Shown here: positions 1 through 12,181 of the stretch, piece by piece
How the letters are laid out: the number at the start of each line of letters is the position of its first letter
Position numbering within the stretch: position 1 is the first letter of the stretch
Assembly: GCA_032622095.1 (NCBI GenBank)
Contig: CP136065.1
Coordinates: forward strand, 115,859,195 to 115,923,194
DNA: 64,000 bases
Source of the DNA: Siphonodentalium dalli
Lineage: Eukaryota; Mollusca; Scaphopoda; Gadilida; Siphonodentaliidae
Direction: 5' to 3'
Translations under genes and position numbers: made by a program
Notes under the pieces: model-generated
Databases searched by the model: none
What the model was told of the DNA's origin: nothing
What the model saw: only the letters and a program-made list of their open reading frames with translations

Positions 1-262
1 ATGTCTTGAGTCTGGACCACCTATTTTTGGATGAGTTACCGTACGGCCCTTTATAATTAGATCATTTTCGTGAAGTTTGATGACAATAGCTTGAAAAAAT
101 ATTAAGTGATTTTGTTGATATTTGGTACCGGTATATATGGGACTTGCTCAACATCTTTATCGAGTTAAAAAACCATCTGCATATTTTTGGCTGAGATACG
201 GCTGTTAATTAGTTTATTCTTCTACTGACCATAAGGATTATGCAGACTTGACCTAAAGGACC
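1..262. repeat. Tandem-monomer repeat fragment at window edge
   Basis: The segment carries the block 'gagttaccgtacggcccttt' and 'atatttttggctgagatac', resembling monomers of the satellite-type families found throughout the window. It is cut by the window edge on the left and by a TTAA-flanked MITE on the right. No coding potential is seen. Confidence 0.4.
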
Positions 263-266
263 TTAA

Positions 267-538
267 AGGATTACTCCGGTCTAGATTTTTTTATCAGTAG
301 ATAAAAGCCAATTGTGTCAGCCCAACACTAGCGACACAGCGTGTCGCTAGTAGTCCGGCCTTCATGTGACATCACATGAGGGAACATTAACTATTCAGAC
401 TGCATAATCCATGATGGAACTTTAAAATCGGCATAACTTCAGTTAGGGGCGGCCTATCAGATAACTCTTTTCGGCACCATGCTCAGTGGATTAGCAGCGA
501 TCGATAACGATAAAAAATATATAGACCAGAGTAATCCT
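267..538. mobile_element. TTAA-flanked MITE (piggyBac-like target site), family 1
   Basis: The element begins AGGATTACTCCGGTCTA and ends with the inverse TAGACCAGAGTAATCCT (16 of 17 positions match). It is bracketed by TTAA at 263-266 and 539-542. At 272 bp it has no ORF. TTAA duplication is the signature of the piggyBac superfamily; the assignment is inferred from the target site only, because the termini do not match a piggyBac terminus I recognise. It contains a perfect 11-bp-arm palindrome at 327-351. Confidence 0.75.
327..351. repeat. Short palindrome inside the MITE
   Basis: ACTAGCGACAC and GTGTCGCTAGT are exact inverted arms of 11 bp separated by 3 bp. It sits roughly a quarter of the way into the MITE and could form a hairpin or be a dyad protein-binding site; function unknown. 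Confidence 0.8.
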
Positions 539-599
539 TTAATTATCCTACATAGTGCCTCAGTAGTGATCAATTATTGTGCAATCAGAATTTACCTAT

Positions 600-990
600 A
601 AAAATAAATGGGATGTATTATGTTATTGTTTATCTGTCCATCCGTTTGCTTTTGGTTTAGATGGTAACTTTAGATAGTCTCAACTGAATGGAATGAAATT
701 TGGTATGTGGGTTTACCAGCACAAAATAAGGGTCGAATTCGGGTCCCGTCCACCAATTTTCACCAGAGTTATGGCCCTTTTTGTTGGAATTTGTACTCAA
801 ATGTTTGTTTCTGGATTATAACTTTATTAAGTCTGAACTGAATGGAATGAAATTTGGTATCTGAGTTTACTGGCCCAAAATACAGGTCAAGTTCGAATTG
901 GGGCTCCTCTCGAAAATTTTCACCAGAGTTATGGCCTTTTGTTGGAATTAACACAGGTGTATTTTTCCGTGCCCTAGTGGTGCTCTTGTT
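600..990 (+). repeat. Tandem-monomer element with CTTGTT tail
   Basis: Two monomers with a 154-bp period are anchored on 'caactgaatggaatgaaatt' at 681 and 835. Each ends with a 'cagagttatggccctttt'-type block. The segment closes with a short tail ending GTGCTCTTGTT. No coding capacity is evident; short ORFs in the monomers are by-products. It abuts the 7.4-kb TA-flanked element. Confidence 0.6.
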
Positions 991-1023
991 ACCCTTCTAA
1001 CCTTTGAACATCAAGCACTTTTA

Positions 1024-3420
1024 GAGGAGCGGCCAAACGCCAAAAGTGGTCGGATACCCCTACCCTCGGTAGAACAAGTTGAAACCAACCTTTTCTGGAA
1101 GGTAAATATATATCATTTATGAAAATGGTTCTTGGCCTTGCCGGAATTGGTGGCAGCTATGTATGGTAAGACTATTTATTACCGAAAAATTAGCCTGTTT
1201 TCAGCAGTTGACCAGCTATACACAATTGGTTAAAAGTTAAGCACATCACCAAAAAACAGAACGTTCTATTTGTTATTATGTGGTACATGGTGATACTAGA
1301 TTGGAACGTTCTTAATTTTTCTGGTTTGTTTGAGATTTCACGACGTCATGGTAGAGAATGTAACGTTATGCGTAAAAAAAATCATGACGATTCAGAGAAA
1401 CTGTCGCCCGTCAACTCTGTACAAAACTAGCACGCTGGATTGGGCTTATCTTGTTATATACGTTTGGAAAGAATAGAGTATTTGCTACCCGGAGGTATTA
1501 AGTTTGTTATCCATTCCCTACAAATATTGTAATTAATTGGAAAAAACTTACCCCTCCCCCAATGTCATAAAATGCTGAGTATAGCCATAGCCTGGGATTG
1601 GATTCCAGAATGATAGAATAGTGCGTAGTATATCCTTTTAGTTCGTGTAGAACACACATAACAAATGTAAAATTTCCAATCATATTCACCATTAGAAGAG
1701 TATCAAAATCCAAGATGGTGTCAGTTTTTATTTTAAGACTCTGTGAAGCGACATACGAAATATCCCGAAAAGGAACGTCCCCAGTGGTAAAATCTATATT
1801 ATTGTAGTGACTACATAGAATAACATTTGATATCAAACATCAATTTGACCATTAATACATCTGTTCAATTGGTAAGCTAATAGGTAAAACTGTATCCCTC
1901 CATCCAATGTCATAAAATTTGAAATAAAGTTATTGACTGGGATTGGAACCACGAGTGATATCATTATGCGCAGTATGTTGTTTTATTTAATGCACAACAC
2001 ACATACGAAGTGACAGGTATGAATTTCCATCCATATTCACTATTAGAAGAGTATGATACAACAAAATGGCGTACAATATGGCGTCCAATTTTAATTGTAC
2101 CACTTAGCGAACGCACATATGAACGAACTAAAAGGGGACATCCCCTGTGGCATATTGTTATGCCCCCGATCTCCGATGGAGATTTGGGGGTATATAGTGG
2201 AGCCCTCCGTCCGTCCGTCCTTCCGTCCTTCCTTCCGCCCGTCCTTCCGTCCGTACGAACGTTTCAACTCGTAACTTTGGTTTCGCTAACTCAATTCAGT
2301 TGATCTTTGGTATGCTAATAGACCAGCCGGGGGGACAAGATTTCCCCATAACTGCGGTTTCGTCCGCCCATTTTTTCCAGAGTTCTGCCCCTTTTTGGAC
2401 TTAGAAAATTCAGGTTTTCTGCTACTTTTTTTGGTTTCCAGATGATAACTTGATTTTGGATTGTTTATTTGCAAAACCCGTATTTTTGTGTATTACCAAT
2501 ATCGCAATACAGGTCAAGGTAAAATTTCGGTTCAATCGGATAATTTTTGTGAGAGTTATGACCCTTTTTCGACTTAAAAAATTCAGTTTTTTTTTTAGAA
2601 AATTCAGTTTTCCTTCTATTTTTGTACTTTGGTTTCGCTAACTCAATTCAGTTGATCTTTGGTATGCTAATAGACCAGCCGGGGGGACAATATTTCCCCA
2701 TAACTGCGGTTTCGTCCGCCCATTTTTTCCAGAGTTACGCCCCTTTTTGGACTTAGAAAATTGTCCGTACGAACGTTTCAACTCATAACTTTGGTTTCGC
2801 TAACTCAATTCAGTTGATCTTTGGTATGCTAATAGACCAGCCAGGGGGACAAGATTTCCCCATAGCCGTGGTTTCGTTCGCCCATTTTTTCCAGAGTTAC
2901 GCCCCTTTTTGGACTTAGAAAATTCAGGTTTTCTGCTACTTTTTTTGGTTTCCAGATGATAACTTGATTTTGGATTGTTTACTCATGAATAACATAACTT
3001 TACAAAGTGCCATTTAATAAGCATTTGCACAAAAATAAGAAAAATCCTCTCTGATTGTACAGTCGGGGGCGTTACCTCCGCCCAGCGGTGCACTTGTATA
3101 TCATTGAAGTGACTACATAGACGATATCTCATAGGGTACAGTAGTTTCACCGTTAGTCTATCTTATCAGTTAGAGAATTAGTAAACAAAAACTTAATCAA
3201 CACCCAGTCACAAACGTCCACATAATGGCGGCACTTGTGAATATAGTCCAGTATGCAAAGAATTAAGCAAATCGTTCGGAATTACTTTGTGTTGAATACA
3301 ACGAAGAAACATAAAATGTAAAATTTGCATCCACATCTGGTCTTAGTAGACAACCAAAATCCAAGATGACGCCCAATATGACGGCTAATTTTAATGCCAA
3401 CACGCTGCGAACAATGAATA
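1024..3420 (+). repeat. Left inverted arm of the 7.4-kb element (interrupted)
   Basis: The outer ~530 bp are unique to the arm. They are followed by tandem ~330-bp units that each include 'ccaatgtcataaaat', 'tgggattgga' and 'aatatggcgtc'-like blocks (near 1560, 1900 and 3200). The second unit is split by element C at about 2157-3097. The inner limit near 3420 is approximate. Confidence 0.6.
2157..3097 (+). mobile_element. Element C: hairpin-headed tandem-monomer element inserted in the arm
   Basis: The head is a hairpin, TTATGCCCCCGATCTCC followed by a complementary GGAGATTTGGGGGTATA. It is followed by a (GTCC/TTCC)n run at about 2208-2250 and three almost identical monomer cores starting at 2272, 2626 and 2788. 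The tail reads 'gcggtgcacttgt'. The right arm of the host, inverted near 7250, lacks this insert, so the borders come from an empty site. No clear target duplication; insertion between T residues fits a Helentron-like mechanism. Confidence 0.65.
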
Positions 3421-5695
3421 CGAAAGTCGGTCAAAATGTATCATACGTCAGTTTGAAGCGACATATTGTTTAGATTGTGTGTTTATATTAGACGTCGATA
3501 TGTTGTGTTTGAGTGATGGCGGTAAGACAACATTTTTTTCAGATAAAGCTTTGACGTGATTGTCTCAAATTAACTTCCATAAACTGTCGATCAGCTCTGT
3601 AAGGGCGGGTAAGCCGTGTCTTCCAATTGGTTTGGTGGTATCCTACATCTGGTTCCAAATGTCACACCCTTAGCTATGACACAGGTGTGACGCCAGGATT
3701 AATACTGGATGGAAATTTGAATTTGTTGAATGTTTAGGTTGTTTTGTTTAACAATTATCAGGAACTTTATAGCAAATATTTCGAGAAAGACAAACCTACC
3801 AAAAATAAAAAACACTTAGTGAAATTCCGAGAATGACTTAAATAGTTTAGTTTGCCGAATCATGTATCGTGTATTGATCTCCAATGCACATTTGACTATT
3901 GTTTGACACATTTTATGTCATTTTGGGACGTTAAGTAAGTAAATAATTAACAATATGTAGACAACTAGTAATAATAGAGGATGGTCATTGACCGTTACAA
4001 ATAATCATGCACTCGATGCGGTACGAAGTGATATTGTAATGTTCAATACTAACATATTCCTATCATTAATATATTGTGATAGTCTTGAATGTGCAGTCCT
4101 CCTTAACATGTCCTTTTGAATTTTCACCAACATTTTCAGAGAGCCTTGCAACAGTTTTGGCCACATGAAACATTAAGTAACAGAATCACCATCTGTTGTT
4201 TTATGCACTAACGCAAAAACAAAAATGGCATACATTTTGAAATCCAGTAAATAAGACATCTTATCGATCTCTGGTTTTGCCAGAGTGGGATATGAGTCCA
4301 TGAGCAATCAAAGTTCACACATCATAGTAACTACCTATTAACGATACACGAAATTCATCATCGCACACACAAAATGCACTTTAATGACATAATATGGGAC
4401 CACAATGTCCATATAATGCAATCAGCGTACAATTGTTTATAAATAGACGTTATAGTGATGGAGAGGTTGCTGCTTTGTATAATCGTTCGAGTTTCGGCTC
4501 AGCGTCAAACAAGAAAGCAACACCGCATACAATTGTACCTATGAATATAAGTTGTTCTCGCCATATGTTGCTTGATGTGCATGTTTTTCCGTACATTGAT
4601 ATTTTAGTCGCGACTAATTTGTGAGTTAAATGGTTGTGAATGTCAATCGGATTCATATATGTTACAAACAGAAGATATTGAGTTTCCGGGCAAGACTAAT
4701 TAAAATTCAATCTTCTATATCTCCGGCGGATATCATATCTGTATTAGTTCTTAGGACGTGGGTCCTGACTATACATGTATAGCAATCTCTCATGCTAATA
4801 CATTTTATTGATACATAGGTCATAGTGCGATAATCTCCATTGAACATGCACATTGGTGTTGCATTTATGATTGCCGATTAATTCTGATCATAATCACGCA
4901 ACTCACAAGCAAACCAGAATGTCACTAAAAAGTTTGTTTTATCCACGGTTCTTTTGAGTCTGGTGGCATTTCAAATGGATAAAATGGTAAGTAATGAAAA
5001 TCTGTAGGCTATCAACACCACTGAAATGGTGACAGGCATAAGGCAATTCACAATAGACACTAGTCATTAGTCTTGATATATAGATATTCAAATTGTGTTT
5101 ACGGTTTGGTCTATGGCGACTAGGCCATGTCACAACATACATTGTATTATTATGGGTGGCGGAAAGACAGCGCCGATCTCATCGAGGAAACAATATACTC
5201 AGTCCATACATAAGCCACCTACCCCCAAACTGGCAGATATTCAAAAGTTATTTTCACTTAACATGGACCTCATATCAGTGTTACTGATCGGGATTTATAA
5301 CACATTCGTCGTCGATCTAGTGTTTTATGGGGATACAAGTAACTGAGTGTAAGTCAGTGTGATGTAATCAACTAAAAATCACTGGTGTATAGTGTTGTGT
5401 TCTTGTTCATCCAGTATAGTCATTTTTGTTTCTCAAGAAAACCTGGACATGCCATGCTCAAGTGCCCATTGCTGTAAATGCATAGAACCACATAGTATGA
5501 CTCATATTCAATGAAAATGTGGGAATAAATGTATTTCTCAGATCCATCTGTCTCTATAAACATGTCGACACCGGAGTCATGTTTAACATTTAGTCACTGA
5601 ACGTTAATTGAATGGTAAGTCATCGGAGCCATGTAATTTTTATGATTGATAAAAGCAAATGTTGCTCATCTTTATGAAGATAACATATATGTTAA
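3421..5695. other. Interior of the 7.4-kb element, nothing recognised
   Basis: AT-rich sequence with only short ORFs (under 85 codons) on both strands, none with a recognisable domain. No RNA gene or further repeat border was identified. Confidence 0.5.
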
Positions 5696-6168
5696 AGGTA
5701 CTCAATCCGTAAAAAGGGTCCCCATCTCAACAGATCCAACAACAACAATCCGATCAGAGGGTCCTATATTACTATTTCTTTGGCTTTGGGGGTAAAAAAT
5801 ATTTGATTCGAGGAACCCATCAAACAAAGCTCAGAGTTATTAGATATTGATTTTTGAAATTTGTTTATTGCTCGAGATGAGTACTAATAACTGCCGTCAA
5901 TTTGGTAACCTGCTCGAGATTTTACGCCAAAACTCTATTCAAACAGACAAGGATGGATAACTCTATAATCAAGTGGTAATAATAACGAAATTTTGACTGT
6001 CTTCTGGGCCAGAAAGAATTCCCGATAATGAAAAATAATAGATTTCTAAAATCGATATCTAACAAATCTGAGCTTTGATGGGTGACTTCCTCGACTCGAA
6101 TCAAATATTTTTGACCCCCGATGCCATTGAAATAGTAATTGAGAGGAGTTTTATCGGATTGAGTACCT
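5696..6168 (-). mobile_element. TTAA-flanked fold-back MITE, family 2, copy 1
   Basis: The termini AGGTACTCAATCCG and CGGATTGAGTACCT are exact inverses, bracketed by TTAA at 5692-5695 and 6169-6172. The two halves are long imperfect inverted arms, e.g. 'aaaaatatttgattcgagga' and its inverse near 6090. A second copy in opposite orientation lies at 42308-42788. No transposase is encoded. The target site points to piggyBac-like mobilisation. Confidence 0.8.
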
Positions 6169-6433
6169 TTAATGTTATTCCATTCCAAAATAGTGTTATT
6201 GAAAAGTTAACTTATCTACTATCGGCACCAGAGCAAACAACCAATTTGAACGGTTGTTGAAAACAACTGGCACTCAACAACAAATCCAGCGCAAAGCATC
6301 ACAAAGGAAGTCTTTTTTCTGGCTGTTGTTCATCTTTGCAAAATTGAAATGACATCTATATTATGGGATGCCATCTTGTATTTTGAGATCCATCTTATAG
6401 CGAGTGTGGTTCTAACATAATTATGTCGCACTA

Positions 6434-6556
6434 AACGATACGATACGATTTATTTGCATAAACACCAATATGCTAACAATACAATTCATAATAAAACAAT
6501 AAACAATTAATAATAAAAAATTTACATGTGAACACTAAATATTCTTGGTTAGGATT
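6434..6556 (-). repeat. Probable LINE 3' tail remnant
   Basis: Read on the minus strand it ends 'caaataaatcgtatcgtatcg', an AATAAA-like stretch followed by a short tandem microsatellite. This is the layout at the 3' end of the LINE at 35125-35146 (AAATAAATTATCCTATCCT). No coding remnant is visible next to it, so this is a weak call. Confidence 0.35.
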
Positions 6557-6899
6557 CTTAGAGATACCCTTGTGCGCATTGTTTTAACGTTCGATATGAG
6601 GAATGTTGAGTTTTGTGTTTATTATTTCGCAAATTAAAAGATATGTTGATAACAGAACTACTACTTCATATGACTATTGTAATGAAATGAATGTGATGAA
6701 TCGGCACAATATATATATAACTGGAGACATCATTTGTCCTGTTTCCCCATATTTGTTTTCACGAAGTGTTATAAATTCGAGACATGGCATAGCTCATCTG
6801 ATTTTTTGTTTATATAGTTGACCACCATATTTTGGTCTCCGTCATCACGCAAACAATAAATTGCCATGTAATAATGGAAATACACATAAGTAAAACCAT

Positions 6900-8416
6900 A
6901 TGAGATGTTTATTTGCCCGCATATCATACTAGTTGTTTACAAAGTGTTGGCATTAAACTTAAATGCCATATTGACCGCCATTATGGTGCAATAGTGGGTG
7001 ACTGGGTGTGACTTCAAACTTTTTGTTTCTTTATCGTATTCAGCACAAATGGAATGCAAAATGTATGCTCATTTCTTTTTGGCCTGTAATACAACCCACA
7101 GTGGCCCATTTGTGTGGAAGTTTGTGACTGATGGTGTAATCAAGTTTTTGTCTAATTATTTCATCAATTGATAATAAAGATCAATGCTGAATCTAATTTT
7201 TTATATGAAATATTCTATATTCTATGTAGTCAGTACAATGATATATAATATACCACTGGGGACATTCCTTTTCTGAATTTGTCGTATATGTCCGTTCACT
7301 AAGTCTTGAATTTAAAATTGGCCGCCATATTGAACGCCATCTTCAATTATGATATTCTTTTAATAACAAATCTGGATGGCAATTTCTCTGGCCGATTTGC
7401 ATGTGTATTCTACATTTAATAAAACAAAATACTGCACATTATGCGATCATTCGTGGTTCCAATCCCAGGCGACAACTTTAGTTCAAATTTTATGACATTG
7501 AACGGCGGAATAAATTTTTGACTTTTATTTTTCCAATTGATAAGATGTATTATTGCTGAAACTAATGTTTCATATGAAATACTATTCTATATGGTCATTA
7601 AAATAATATACATTTTACCACTGGGGACGTTCCTTTTCAGGATTTTTCGTATGTCTCTTCACAAAGTCTTAAACTAAAAACTGACTGCCATATTCGACGC
7701 CATCTTGGAGTTTGATACTTATCTAATAGTGAATATGGTTGGAAATTTGCATTTTACACTTGTTATGTGTGTTCTACACTAAGTAAAAAGAAATACTACG
7801 CACTATTCTATCATTCTGGGATCCAATCCCGGCGATGGCTATACTTAGCATTTTATGACATTGGGGGGAGGGTTAAGTTTTTGCCTATTATTGCTAAATT
7901 TGTTGGGTCGGGAAAATAAACTTAATACCTCCGGGTAGAAAATACTCCATTCTTTCCAAACATATATGACAAGATACGCTCAATCCAGCTTGCTAGTTTT
8001 GTACAGAGTTGACGGGCGACAGTTTCTCTGAATCGTCATGATGTTTTGACGCATAACGTTACATTCTCCACCATGACGTCGTGAAATCTCAAACAAACCA
8101 GAAAAAATAACAACGTTCCGATCTAGTATCACCATGTACCCCTTAATAACAAATAGAACAGTCTGGTTTTTGGTGATGTGCTTAACTTTTAACCAATTGT
8201 TTATAGCTGGCCAACCGCTGAAAACAGGCTTATTTTTCGGTATGTACCTTCACAAATAGTCTTACCATACATAGCTGCCAACAATTCCGGCAAGGCCAAG
8301 AATCATTTTCATAAATGATATATATTTACCTTTCAGAAAAAGTTGGTTTCAACTTGTTCTACCGAGGGTAGGGGTATCTCGAAAACTAAGGCCCTTTTTG
8401 GATTTGGCCGCTCCTC
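6900..8416 (-). repeat. Right inverted arm of the 7.4-kb element (uninterrupted)
   Basis: Reverse complement of the left arm, including the tandem ~330-bp units with 'tatgacattg' and 'ctggggac(a/g)ttccttttc' near 7250 and 7620. It gives the empty site for element C at the block 'gatatataatataccactgg' near 7240. A CACGACGTCATGG-like block occurs in both arms. Confidence 0.6.
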
Positions 8417-8418
8417 TA

Positions 8419-9530
8419 TTTGTCCCAATTAAACCTGTTTCACAAGTCAGAGTTTAGGTATGGATAAAATGTGCTGTGTGTAGTTAGTTTATTTTTATTC
8501 CAAATTGTGAAGTATTGATTCAACAGCAAGTTTGGCAGTATGGGGGTCACTATAGTTTATATACAAGAAATAGCTCTTTTATGACCTTCTTTGTGATGCT
8601 GGCACCTGCATCTTGTTAAGCATGCACTCAAAGTGAATTAATAATTATACAGTGCAGTGTGTGCACAGTACACCATGCATTAACACACCGTTACATAATC
8701 ACTAAACTATGCCTTATCATTGTTGCTATATGTATACCAATCAACTGCATCATACAAATATCAGGGGTGTCTGGGCACAAACAAGAATGCAGGAGGAGCA
8801 CAATATTTTTGGAGGGAACCTTAAAATATATAGGGTACTCAATATAAACTGATGAAAATGTATGTTGATTTCCATCAATAAACCAACTGTGCAGCTATAA
8901 TTAGAATTAAACCTATTTTCATTATAAAATGAAAAGGAAATCTTACACTTATAAACTGACCAACCCCTATGGATTTAAAAATCAAATCTGGGAAGAACTT
9001 AAAAGAAGGAGGCAAATTAGCCCAAGAACAAACAATAAGGTTTTTACATAGCATAGTATATGGGCCCCAGTGTACAGAATCTACACCAGATGTTGTTGCA
9101 TGTTGTAAATTAGACAGTATACTGTTTGTAGAATGGAATGTAATTACAAGCTATATTATGTGGAGGGCCACTTGTAGACCCACTCCCCTTATGTGAAGTT
9201 GACTGGCCTGGATTCTGAGAACAAGTCACATGGTATTTAGATTAAGATATTAATTTACCAGTGGTATTATAGAACCCATATCCTTGGTCTTATTTGGCAT
9301 TTAACATGTTCACTGTATATTGGCACACTGCACCAAAGAATTGAATATTGATTTGGATACATAACAAACGTTGCTGACAATACAATTTACTCGTCCGTGG
9401 CTTATGCCACAATTCATCACAGAAATTTATAGTTTCAATTTGTTTCTGAGGAAACCATTGATTTTGTCAACAAGTTTATATTTCACATCATAGGAACCAC
9501 GGTAGGGAGCTGACATACCATGTGACTTGT
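8419..9530. other. No gene recognised
   Basis: Short ORFs at 8659-8847 and 8969-9196 have no recognisable motif and no splice or promoter context. No clear repeat border was found apart from the element ends on either side. Confidence 0.4.
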
Positions 9531-10173
9531 TGCACAGAAATTGGTTAGAGGAATTAAGAGTGACTACTCTTGAATGTTTACATGACCTCCGGCTGTGTAG
9601 ATCAATGTGTGTTTTGGCTATTGCAATGATAAATATTGCCAAATGAATATTAACGAGTTTTCACAAATGAAAGTGTCCATGACACTGTAGCTCAACTTTG
9701 CGAAGAAGTTAAATTATTGTGATGAGCAATAAATGGAATGATGAATTGAATTTTGAAATCGAAGATGGCTGCTGGCGGCCACGTTTTTTTTACCAAATGA
9801 CCCCAAAATGACCCGTTACCATCTACATGTCAATGTTAACATCCATGCAAAATTTCATGATGATCCAACAAAGGTATGACCTGTAGCCAGTGCCAAAGGA
9901 TTTAGTCATGCAAAGAGTAAAATCCAATATGGCAGTCGGTGGCCATGATTTATGGACGAATGACCCCAAAATGATTCGTTCCCATCTACATGACAATGTC
10001 AATAGCCATTACAAATTTCATAATGATCGGAGCAAAGGTATGACCTGTAGCCCGTGCCAAAGGATTCATTTGGCAATATTTATCATTGCAATACACACAT
10101 TGATCTACACAGCCGGAGGTCATGTAAACATTCAAGAGTAGTCACTCTTAATTCCTCTAACCAATTTCTGTAC
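9531..10173. repeat. Fold-back: ~115-bp inverted arms around family-A monomers
   Basis: The left arm (9531-9648) and right arm (10064-10173) are near-identical inverses, sharing 'ggaattaagagtgactactc' and 'catgacctccggctgtgtag'. They differ mainly by an ~8-bp insertion in the left arm. The loop contains family-A monomers in minus orientation, including the 3' terminal block 'agtgtccatgacactgtagc' near 9670. Confidence 0.75.
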
Positions 10174-11040
10174 AATAAAATGCATGTTTTCAAAGTTTTC
10201 AAAGTAATATCCATAGGTTAGGAGAAAATACAATTTTTTTGGAATATCTTTGCAAATACTATTCTATTCATGCAAAGAGTAAAATCCAAGATGGTTTCCG
10301 GCAGCCATGTTTTATGGCAGAATGATCCCAAAATGACTAGTTCCCATCTACATGTCAATGTTAACATCCATGACAAATGTTCATATTTTGTATACCTGTT
10401 CTGTCTGATCATTCCACAATTATGAATAAACATATGTTAGTTATGGTTTTAAACGTTTGGTCAGTCAAGATATGTGACACTAACGTGTAGTTTATTTGAT
10501 AACTTCATGAGATTACAGTCGAATACCTCGGATGTGGCTTGTATGAATAATTGAATATTAATTGCATTTGCAGGAAGCTATTCATTGGTCAAAGCAACCC
10601 ATCATTCACTGCACATTGGCTCGATTTCTCCCGTTTGAAATAATTTTATCCATGAGAGTCTGAGTTGATTGAAAGGAAACACTGTCTAATTTATTTAGTC
10701 TGGGTATCAGCTTGTTTGAAAAATAGTATAGCATATGCTTGTAGCTGCCAAAACACTATGTACTATATCATTATCCTTGTTTATTAGCTGCCAAATACTA
10801 TGTACTATATCATTATCCTTATTTATTACCTTTTCCACATTTATGGTCGCCTTTGCAATTGCCTTGGCCATTATGAATGCGTGTTACTCATCAACTCGAA
10901 ACCACATGATTCCCCACCATGGTGTTACTTAGACATTTCAACTTTCCACATTCCTAGTCGCTCCATTGACTGTAATGCATGAAATTATCCCCTCTCCAAG
11001 TTGAGCAGCAGTGTCATTGACACTTTCATTTTAAGCCTAA
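10174..11040. repeat. Family-A fragments and unassigned DNA
   Basis: 10260-10390 is a family-A monomer remnant (minus) with 'gcaaagagtaaaatccaag'. 10990-11032 is a family-A 3' end (plus) with 'gtgtcattgacactttcatt'. Between them lies unassigned sequence with a 43-bp tandem duplication at 10743-10828. No gene seen. Confidence 0.5.
10743..10828 (+). repeat. 43-bp tandem duplication
   Basis: Two adjacent copies begin 'agctgcca' at 10743 and 10786 and share 'actatgtactatatcattat'. They differ by a small indel and one substitution near the end. Confidence 0.85.
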
Positions 11041-12181
11041 TAGGGCCCGACGAAGCTTCGAGTTACAATTCGATTCGATTCGAAAGCGGTCGGATGATTC
11101 GGGATATTTACGAATCGTTATATGCAACTCCTTTATCACCGGGAATAGACTGCATTATCTATAAAAATGTTCATTATGTCCCCAATACTTCACCTGATTT
11201 GCCTTTCGCGAACATCGGGGACCTCTGTAGTCCAATGTGTACAGGATAAGTTGCCCAATAGCTCACTGCTCATATATATATTGGCCTCCCAGTCCCAGTG
11301 CTGGTTACTCGTGGAAGGTCGGTGCAACTCATGCAACCTGCAGGTAGGTCTGTGGTAGTTCGCGTGTTCATCACGGTTGTTCCGTAATCGTAGCGCACAC
11401 GGTTTCCTCCACCACATGAAACCAGCAATGTCACGATATAGTCGGGCCCCAGCTGCCGAAGCAAGTGAATTTCTTGTGGGACATATTTGTATGTCGGTAT
11501 CTGAAATTCTTACCAGAAAAGCCTGTATTGCGTTACACAGCTCAATCAAATAATTTATATTTGTTTAATTTAAAATTTAAAATTTAAAACGATATAGATA
11601 TATTAAATAAACATTTTGTGCTCCATTATGTCGTCTCCAAATCCGGGAAATGGAATATTGTTGTCCATTCAGTTTTCCGACGGACAGGCCCAAGTTGGGA
11701 TACTATAGTTCCTGTAATCCCCTTGGCGTATACGCTATTCCCAAATCACGATGCACAATATTGATATCGCGCGTGCCTGATGTGCGCGACAGGGTGAGTT
11801 TGCGTTGGCATTGAATCGAATCAGACTCCATTGACTCCAAAGTTGCAAACTGCTTACTTTTCACGAACTTCAATCACGCATATAGTGGCAGTGGCAGAAA
11901 ATATGAAACGATGTTCCATTCTGATTCTCATATATTAAACTGTTTTAAACTGTGATTAAATATTGTTCATACCGGTATCATGTCATATAAATTAATTTTA
12001 ATGAACCTCCTTCGTAATCTGGGTTATCTCACTGACGTTATAAAATCATCGGACATTTGCCACCATTTTTTCTCATACATGTACCTCCCACTGATCGGTA
12101 CCGCGTATCTACTTTGAAAAAGATTCGATTCGAGATTCGATTTCGATTCGATGTTGAAATTGCCGATTCGTCAGGGCCCTA
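11041..12181. mobile_element. hAT-like non-autonomous element with exact 8-bp TSD
   Basis: The direct repeat AAGCCTAA flanks both sides (11033-11040 and 12182-12189). The left terminus TAGGGCCCGACGAA and right terminus (inverse TAGGGCCCTGACGAA) match with one indel. Subterminal ATTCGATTCGA clusters occur at both ends (near 11070 and 12125-12150), as expected of transposase-binding repeats. The 1141-bp interior holds no transposase-like ORF. An 8-bp duplication with YAGGG-type ends fits the hAT superfamily. Confidence 0.85.

Larger units (their letters stand above)
1024..8416. mobile_element. 7.4-kb TA-flanked element with very long terminal inverted repeats
   Basis: The termini are GAGGAGCGGCCAAA at the left and its inverse at 8403-8416, flanked by TA at 1022-1023 and 8417-8418. 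The inverted match continues inward for well over a kilobase, including blocks such as 'acccctaccctcggtagaac' (near 1056 and inverted near 8370) and 'cgggcgacagtttctctgaa' (inverted near 1400). The interior has no recognisable transposase. TA duplication suggests Tc1/mariner-type mobilisation, but the long arms resemble fold-back elements. It hosts element C (2157-3097) and a TTAA MITE (5696-6168). Confidence 0.7.

Noticed and set aside
7440-7480. tRNA B-box-like text 'ggttccaatccc' (also inverted near 1940)
   Set aside because: No A box, acceptor stem or cloverleaf nearby. It is part of the inverted arm of the 7.4-kb element.
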